In this document: piece by piece, positions 58,679-64,000 of the stretch
How the letters are laid out: every line of letters begins with the position of its first letter
Position numbering within the stretch: position 1 is the stretch's first letter
Assembly (NCBI GenBank): GCA_028280325.1
Contig: JANQLZ010000067.1
Span: 1 to 64,000 of the forward strand
Reading direction: 5' to 3'
DNA: 64,000 nucleotides
DNA from: Bacillota bacterium
GTDB lineage: Bacteria; Bacillota; UBA994; PWPR01
The notes under the pieces: model-generated
The model's database searches: none
What the model saw: only the letters and a program-made list of their open reading frames with translations
What the model was told of the DNA's origin: nothing
Translations under genes and position numbers: made by a program

Positions 58679-61135
58679 ATGGAAAAAAGCTATTCTCGAC
58701 AAACTGATTTAAAATGGCAGCAAAAGTGGCACGAAACTGAACTTTACAAATTTAACGTGGACAGAATCGATGACAAGCTGTATTGCCTGGAAATGTTTTC
58801 TTATCCATCGGGTTCTCAGCTGCATATTGGCCACTGGTACAACTATGGCTTAACCGATTCCTGGGCCCGCTTTAAGCGCATGCAGGGCTATGAAGTTTTT
58901 GAACCGATGGGTTTCGATGCCTTCGGTTTACCAGCGGAGAACTATGCCATTAAAACGGGAATCCATCCCAAAACATCTACAGATAATAATATTAAGACAA
59001 TGCAACAACAATTGCGGTCGATGGGCGCGATGTTTGACTGGGATTATGAGCTGGCAACTTGTGATTTAAGCTATTATCGCTGGACACAATGGCTGTTTTT
59101 GCAGCTTTACAAGAGCGGCCTGGCCTACAGGTCAGATGCCCCTGTTAACTGGTGCCCCTCGTGTCAGACTGTTTTAGCCAATGAACAGGTCGTATCCGGC
59201 CAGTGCGAGCGATGCGATTCTGAAATTGTTCGCAAAGATATGAATCAATGGTTTTTCCGAATTACCAAATATGCTGATGAGCTGTTAGCTGATTTGGACA
59301 GTTTAGACTGGCCTTCGCGAACTATAGCAGCTCAAAAAAACTGGATTGGCAAATCAGTAGGGGCTGAACTTACGTTTTTCGTGAGTGATTCTGAACTGAG
59401 TTTTACGGTCTTTACGACCAGAGCTGATACATTGCTGGGAGCCTCTTATGTGGTACTGGCCCCAGAGCATAAATTAGTTGAAATAATAACCACGCCCGGC
59501 CAGTCAGCAGCTGTTCAGGAGTATCAGCTTCAGGCCCGCAAGCAGAGCGAAATAGAGAGATTAGCTACTGACAAGGAAAAAACCGGGGTATTTACGGGAG
59601 CTTATGCCATTCATCCCATCACCAATGAAGAGATTCCAATCTGGATAGCCGATTATGTTTTAGCCAGCTACGGCACCGGTGCTGTGATGGCCGTACCAGC
59701 TCATGACACCAGAGACTTTGAGTTTGCCAAGAGGTTTAATCTGCCTATTCCCAGGGTTATCAAAGCAAAAGATGGCAGCGATGACAGCCTTCCTTACACC
59801 GACTATGGAATTATGGTAAACAGTGGACAGTTTAATGGATTGAGCTCAGAAGAAGGCAAAAAAGCTGTGGTTGAAAAACTGGCTGAGACAGATGCCGGAA
59901 AGTTTTCTGTTAATTATCGCCTCAGAGACTGGTTGGTTTCCCGCCAGCGTTACTGGGGGGCGCCTATTCCGATGATTCACTGTGACAAGTGCGGTATTGT
60001 GCCTGTTCCAGAAAGCGATTTGCCAGTAGAGCTGCCTTTCGATGTAGATTATAAGCCCAAAGGCAAAGCCCCACTGACGACCAATGAGAGTTTTTATTAT
60101 ACTACCTGCCCTACCTGTGGCGAGCCAGCTAAGCGGGACCCAGACACTTTGGATACCTTTGTGGATTCCAGCTGGTACTTTCTGCGCTTTCCAGACAGCA
60201 ACAATGAGCTGGAGCCCTGGAATCGTCAGCTAATCAATAAAATGCTGCCGGTTGACAAGTATGTTGGCGGACCTGAACATGCCTGTATGCATTTGCTTTA
60301 CGCCCGATTTATAACTAAAGCATTCCGGGACATGGGCTATTTAGATTTTGACGAGCCGTTTCTGTCTCTAACTCATCAGGGAATTATCTTAGGTCCCGAT
60401 GGGAAACGAATGAGTAAATCTAAGGGCAATACCATTTTGCCGGATAGCTATATTGAAGAGCATGGCTCCGATGTTTTGCGGCTGTTTTTAGCCTTTGGCT
60501 ATGCCTACACCGAGGGCGGGCCTTGGGATGAGAAAGGTATTAAAGCGGTAGCACGCTTTGTTGAAAGAGTAGAGCGGCTTGTAAAGCATGTCAATCAGCT
60601 CAAAAAAACGGCCTCAAAGGTAACAACTGAAGTTGGTAAGGCTGAAAAAGATTTAAACTATGTTCGTCATTATGCCATTAAAGGCGTTACCCAGGATGCT
60701 GAACGAATGCAGTACAATACCTGTGTTTCACGGATGATGGAACTGACCAATGCCTTATATAAATACGATTTAAACACTGAAGTTAAAAATGTTCAGCTAA
60801 TGATCGATTGCATCCGAGACCTGATGTTAATCATGGCTCCTTTTGCTCCCCATTTTACTGAGGAAATGTGGCATCAGTCGGGCTATGAATACTCGATCTT
60901 TAATCAGCGCTGGCCGAAATATGACGAAGCTGCTCTGGTGTTGGATACTATAGAAATTGCTGTGCAAATTAACGGCAAGATCAAAACCAAATTAGATGTA
61001 GACACCTCATTGAATAAGGCTGAACTGGAGAAGCTGGCCCTGAGTGAACCGCAGGTAATTAAATTTATTGGCGATAAATCTGTAGTAAAAGTTATTGTCG
61101 TACCGAAAAGATTAATTAATATTGTGGTTAAATAA
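58679..61135 (+). CDS. leuS: Leucyl-tRNA synthetase
   Basis: An 818-residue class I synthetase of normal bacterial length. HIGH is intact (residues 49-52 in [13 protein letters not shown]) and KMSKS appears as RMSKSKGN. The zinc-type insert has [21 protein letters not shown]. The editing domain includes [19 protein letters not shown] and [15 protein letters not shown]. It charges tRNA-Leu and is controlled by the leucine T-box upstream. GGAGGATC precedes the ATG. Confidence 0.97.
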   Translation: MEKSYSRQTDLKWQQKWHETELYKFNVDRIDDKLYCLEMFSYPSGSQLHIGHWYNYGLTDSWARFKRMQGYEVFEPMGFDAFGLPAENYAIKTGIHPKTSTDNNIKTMQQQLRSMGAMFDWDYELATCDLSYYRWTQWLFLQLYKSGLAYRSDAPVNWCPSCQTVLANEQVVSGQCERCDSEIVRKDMNQWFFRITKYADELLADLDSLDWPSRTIAAQKNWIGKSVGAELTFFVSDSELSFTVFTTRADTLLGASYVVLAPEHKLVEIITTPGQSAAVQEYQLQARKQSEIERLATDKEKTGVFTGAYAIHPITNEEIPIWIADYVLASYGTGAVMAVPAHDTRDFEFAKRFNLPIPRVIKAKDGSDDSLPYTDYGIMVNSGQFNGLSSEEGKKAVVEKLAETDAGKFSVNYRLRDWLVSRQRYWGAPIPMIHCDKCGIVPVPESDLPVELPFDVDYKPKGKAPLTTNESFYYTTCPTCGEPAKRDPDTLDTFVDSSWYFLRFPDSNNELEPWNRQLINKMLPVDKYVGGPEHACMHLLYARFITKAFRDMGYLDFDEPFLSLTHQGIILGPDGKRMSKSKGNTILPDSYIEEHGSDVLRLFLAFGYAYTEGGPWDEKGIKAVARFVERVERLVKHVNQLKKTASKVTTEVGKAEKDLNYVRHYAIKGVTQDAERMQYNTCVSRMMELTNALYKYDLNTEVKNVQLMIDCIRDLMLIMAPFAPHFTEEMWHQSGYEYSIFNQRWPKYDEAALVLDTIEIAVQINGKIKTKLDVDTSLNKAELEKLALSEPQVIKFIGDKSVVKVIVVPKRLINIVVK

Positions 61136-61150
61136 AGTCATTGTTGAGGC

Positions 61151-61216
61151 TTGCCTTTGGCAAGCGGTTGGCAATAGGCTGGCAGTTGGTGGGCGATAGG
61201 TTGGCAGTTGGTTCTC
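61151..61216. repeat. Degenerate 11-bp periodic repeats, array 3
   Basis: Six consecutive 11-bp units: GCCTTTGGCAA, GCGGTTGGCAA, TAGGCTGGCAG, TTGGTGGGCGA, TAGGTTGGCAG, TTGGTTCTCTC. Same consensus as arrays 1 and 2, but no palindrome copy is adjacent; it begins 15 bp after leuS. Confidence 0.8.
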
Positions 61217-61273
61217 TCAATAGCTAACGATTGCTGGAACGATATAATGACATAATAGCCAGTTTAGTATTAG

Positions 61274-61302
61274 TAAGGGCGAACCTCGTGTTCGCCCCCT
61301 TA
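61274..61302 (+). terminator. Terminator-like hairpin downstream of leuS
   Basis: GGGCGAAC-ctcgt-GTTCGCCC with flanking TAA/TTA pairs. The T-run is weak. Confidence 0.55.
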
Positions 61303-61338
61303 ATGGCGTGTTCCAAGAAATACAAGCATAATAACTTT

Positions 61339-61896
61339 TTAGTCTATCTTAACTATCCACTGGCAGGAATCTGAACCATTTAGGATAGATTGCTTTAATT
61401 CTATTGATTCAACATTAAAAATGGAATCAAAAAAACTTAAAAAGTGACCTGTACTGCACTCGCAATACAGATTTGATTCAAATTTATTTTTAGCTTTATT
61501 TACTAAGCCGCACAGGCATTTGCTTCTATTAATGAATATGGATTTCTCATCTTTGTTAAAGGTAAATGATGTTTGAAAAGGCTCTTCTCTTTTATTAAGC
61601 AGTTCAAAGAAGTCTTCAATTGTATCAGTTTCCTCTTTAATATCTCGTGTGAACTTAGTCCATGATTTTCCACAGCATTGTTGACCACAGCTCACTAACA
61701 CTTTTTTAGTGTTCTCTCTGCCCAGCTGCTTTTCCATTCTATTGATAACTTCTTCAACATATTCAGCACTTCTCTTTTTACTTAAACTGGCAAAATCCAT
61801 GGAATCATAAAGCACCTTTTCCAATGAATCTTCAAAGCCCTCCTTAATAGCATTTTTAGTAATCCTGCCAAACCTACCTGATTTATAATATTCCAA
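61339..61896 (-). CDS. Cys-rich soluble protein, DUF6144-like
   Basis: A 185-residue protein without signal peptide. Motifs are VLVSCGQQCCGKSW (about 68-81), RSKCLCGLV and YCECSTGHFLSFFDSIF, ending in SDSCQWIVKI. The C-terminal CxCSxGH...F pattern resembles V4R/ATC-hydrolase-related proteins (DUF6144). Cysteines suggest metal or small-molecule binding. GGAGAG precedes the ATG. The function is unknown. Confidence 0.6.
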   Translation of the reverse strand: MEYYKSGRFGRITKNAIKEGFEDSLEKVLYDSMDFASLSKKRSAEYVEEVINRMEKQLGRENTKKVLVSCGQQCCGKSWTKFTRDIKEETDTIEDFFELLNKREEPFQTSFTFNKDEKSIFINRSKCLCGLVNKAKNKFESNLYCECSTGHFLSFFDSIFNVESIELKQSILNGSDSCQWIVKID

Positions 61897-62416
61897 TTAA
61901 TTTCTCTCCTTTTTAGCGATGTAGATTATAACTTATTGAGAAAAGCTTTAATACATTTTATTATAACTGTTTATGGGAAAAAATACAATACTTTTCTTTT
62001 ATAAATATTTATGGATTTACAAACTTTACAGAGAGTCTGCTATATAAACTCTTCTTAACCCAACTCTCTATCCATAAAAAAAGTTTAAACTTAAATAAGA
62101 CTCTCTTTCTGAGTCTTGTTTGTCGGTTGGGATTAGCTGCTTACGAGATTGAGCTTAAGGCAAGCACTTTGAAATACGAACTAAGTTTATGGTAAGTGAA
62201 ATTGAGATGAGGTTCTTTATGGTGAGAGACTGAGCAATGCTTAAGATGATTGTTTGCTGTTTTAAGTGCCTGGAAGAAAGTTTATTAGCAACTTTAGGCT
62301 CTCCACAGTACAAAATTTGCCATAGTCTTTGATTTTACACGTAAAGTGGATTATGGCAAACTATGCTTTTTAAAAACACATAAATATTTACATTGTCATT
62401 ATTGCTACACTTTGTG
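61897..62416. other. Intergenic region with two hairpins
   Basis: It contains AAGACTC-tctttct-GAGTCTT near 62095-62118 and a longer hairpin, TTTGCCATA ... TATGGCAAA (62316-62360, with TTTTAC/GTAAA near its tip). On the minus strand the latter could terminate the araC-type transcript. No gene is visible. Confidence 0.45.
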
Positions 62417-63577
62417 TTATATATTTTTTCTGTAATGCGACGGAACACAGTGGTATTTTTTTTTAAATGCCTTTACAAAGTTACTATGACATGAAAAACC
62501 TATGCTTGAATATATGCCAGTAATTTTAAGATCGCTTTCTTCCAAAAGCCTTTTGGCTTCCGCCAAACGCTTATTTAAATGATGTTGGTAAGGTGATAAA
62601 CCGTATTGTGCTTTAAACGCACTTTTCAGACTGCTTAGACTTATTGTAAACTTTTGAGCAAGAAAAGGCATAGTATAATATGCGTCCAGATTATTATCCA
62701 GAAATTCCTTGACTTCATTCGCAATTTTCAATTGAGTTTCACTGCATTTTGTTTTCTTTTTATAGTTGTACTTTTTATAGCTCAATGAAGATACAGCAAG
62801 AAGTTCTAAGGCTTTGGCCTTTATTAATATTTTATTATCATTGCAAACAGCATCATTTAAGTTATCTATAAGTGTATCTATCTGCACATCACCTCTGTAC
62901 ACAATTCCATTTTGAACAGGTTTATCATGATAGAATTCTTCAAGAAAGCTGTTATCCCATTCCATTTTCTTAACAGCATCAATCATTTTTTGATAATAAC
63001 AAATCAGCCCTGTTATTTTTGTATTTTGACCAATACTGTAATATTTGCTTATTGCGTAATTCCCCGAAGCGTTCAAAATGTCACCCTGACGTAGATGAAG
63101 TTGAACTCCATTTGTTAGTTTAACCTTTATTTCTCCGGCAAAAAGCTTATATATTACCAGAGCATTATCAATATAGGACTTTTTTCCACACCAGTCTATG
63201 TCATTATACCTACAGTCAGTCTTAAAAACATAAATACCATCCAGAATTTTATATTTAATAACCGAGCCTGTTGCACAAGTTAAATCCGCTGCAAGTTCAA
63301 GCCTGTCTCCTCTTTCACTTTTTACATCAAAAGTTTTAACAAAGTCATTATTGCGGGCATGAATGTATCTAAAATAATCTATGTCTACCAAATTATTTTT
63401 CCTGTTTTTTTTAGTATCTCTTATTTCTAAGCTTTTCATAGCTTCATTTATGTAACCTTTCAAACACTTGTAAGACCACTGGAGTCGCATAACTGAAATT
63501 CTTATTAAGTATTCAATCTCCATGTCAGTCTTTGTTAAAACGTCCTCTTCCTCTTTCAAAACAGTCCAGTATTTCAC
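62417..63577 (-). CDS. AraC-family transcriptional regulator
   Basis: A 386-residue regulator. The C-terminal ~100 residues hold the double HTH: IANEVKEFLDNNLDAYYTMPFLAQKFTISLSSLKSAFKAQYGLSPYQHHLNKRLAEAKRLL, then ITGIYSSIGFSCHSNFVKAFKKKYHCVPSHYR. The N-terminal part is a cupin-like sensor (VKLTNGVQLHLRQGDILNASGNYAI). Such regulators often control adjacent iron/siderophore or other transporters in clostridia. The ABC ATPase ending at 63867 is on the same strand upstream. Confidence 0.88.
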   Translation of the reverse strand: MKYWTVLKEEEDVLTKTDMEIEYLIRISVMRLQWSYKCLKGYINEAMKSLEIRDTKKNRKNNLVDIDYFRYIHARNNDFVKTFDVKSERGDRLELAADLTCATGSVIKYKILDGIYVFKTDCRYNDIDWCGKKSYIDNALVIYKLFAGEIKVKLTNGVQLHLRQGDILNASGNYAISKYYSIGQNTKITGLICYYQKMIDAVKKMEWDNSFLEEFYHDKPVQNGIVYRGDVQIDTLIDNLNDAVCNDNKILIKAKALELLAVSSLSYKKYNYKKKTKCSETQLKIANEVKEFLDNNLDAYYTMPFLAQKFTISLSSLKSAFKAQYGLSPYQHHLNKRLAEAKRLLEESDLKITGIYSSIGFSCHSNFVKAFKKKYHCVPSHYRKNI

Positions 63578-63714
63578 AAAATACCATTGTTAGCTGTGAC
63601 TAACTCAGTCTATCACGTTTTTTACTCTTATTCAACTACAACTGACGATAGCATATCTATAATCTGTACACTTTTAGCAAAGTTGCAATACTGGAAGAGG
63701 GAGATGCAATAACT

Positions 63715-63736
63715 AAACGCTGTATTTACAACGTTT
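63715..63736. promoter_or_regulatory. 22-bp dyad upstream of the araC-type gene
   Basis: AAACG-c-TGTA-tt-TACA-a-CGTTT is nearly perfectly symmetrical. It could be an operator for the AraC-family protein or part of a terminator for the ATPase gene upstream. The rest of 63578-63866 shows nothing else. Confidence 0.45.
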
Positions 63737-63866
63737 TTCGCTTATTTCACCCCTGTTTGAGAGTTACTGTTTTATTCGTGCCTAAGGTCGCGATGGTGTG
63801 ATGGGAACAGGACTTATTGTTAATACCCTCGCCTCCCTCTCACTTTCAAAATGGCGTTGCAGTGTT

Positions 63867-64000
63867 TCAGTTGTCACTTAATGAAATAACCCGATCGCAA
63901 CAAAGGTTTATCAGTTCATAATCATGGGTTATGATCAGGATCAGCTTATTTTTTGTTTTCAGGATCTTTATTATTTCTGCGAAGGCTTCCATATGGACGT
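63867..64000 (-). CDS. ABC transporter ATP-binding protein, C-terminal part (runs off the window)
   Basis: On the minus strand the frame entering from the right edge reads HMEAFAEIIKILKTKNKLIL, then IITHDYELINLCCDRVISL and ends at TGA 63867-63869. ITHD is the switch-histidine loop after Walker B, and CDRVISL is the usual end of cobalt/ECF- or importer-type ATPases. The Walker motifs lie outside the window. It is upstream of the araC-type gene on the same strand. Confidence 0.7.
   Translation of the reverse strand, partial: VHMEAFAEIIKILKTKNKLILIITHDYELINLCCDRVISLSDN

Overview
The window reads as the chromosome of a low-to-moderate GC, endospore-forming anaerobe of the Bacillota (Clostridia-like). 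The evidence is Bacillota-type ribosome binding sites and sigma-A promoters, a leucine T-box, a cobalamin riboswitch, an oxygen-independent class III ribonucleotide reductase with NrdR boxes, spore-appendage (DUF3992-like) proteins, nickel lactate racemase and iron-sulfur aldo/keto reductase. No rRNA, tRNA, phage or complete insertion sequence is visible. The species cannot be fixed from this sequence alone.

Layout. 1-2.1 kb: small membrane proteins, an amino-acid racemase and a peptide deformylase. 2.1-11 kb: one leftward ten-gene cobalamin operon under a B12 riboswitch (cblT, cblS, btuF, btuC, cobU, cobQ, cbiB, cobS, cobD, cobC). It covers corrinoid uptake, alpha-ribazole salvage and nucleotide-loop assembly, but lacks the ABC ATPase partner of BtuC. 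11-21 kb: anchored proteins of unknown function, methyltransferase, TIM-barrel protein, aldo/keto reductase, 2-hydroxyacid dehydrogenase behind a structured leader, and two cyclophilin genes (one a twin-domain lipoprotein). 21-31 kb: diguanylate cyclase, Ntn-hydrolase, ArsR/MFS pair, DinG-like helicase, then a type I-like hydrophobic toxin peptide. 31-38 kb: paired XRE regulators, a two-gene operon of a class V aminotransferase and an O6-methylguanine-DNA methyltransferase, nrdDG and a SurA-N lipoprotein. 38-42 kb: rsgA, an orphan small transcription unit, larA and a methyltransferase. 42-48.6 kb: a leftward operon joining an ATPase/TOPRIM pair to a two-component system and an ABC-2 exporter. 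49-64 kb: lipoprotein, methyltransferase, acetyltransferase, rhomboid, an ArsR-permease-thioredoxin-CMD cluster, Ena-like proteins, MFS, T-box-leuS, a Cys-rich protein, an AraC regulator and the end of an ABC ATPase at the right edge.

Most notable points. (1) In the methylguanine methyltransferase gene the catalytic cysteine codon is TGA. The frame continues through the whole conserved C-terminus to 33076, and a SECIS-like hairpin lies just downstream, so this is very probably a selenoprotein, co-transcribed with a cysteine desulfurase/selenocysteine lyase-like gene. (2) At least four copies of a ~124-bp imperfect palindrome are dispersed in intergenic DNA, with compensatory changes in the outer stem. 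In two loci it follows arrays of an 11-bp degenerate repeat in the same order. (3) A well-formed unit at 39.6-39.9 kb (consensus promoter, SD, 18-codon ORF, terminator) matches nothing I recognise.
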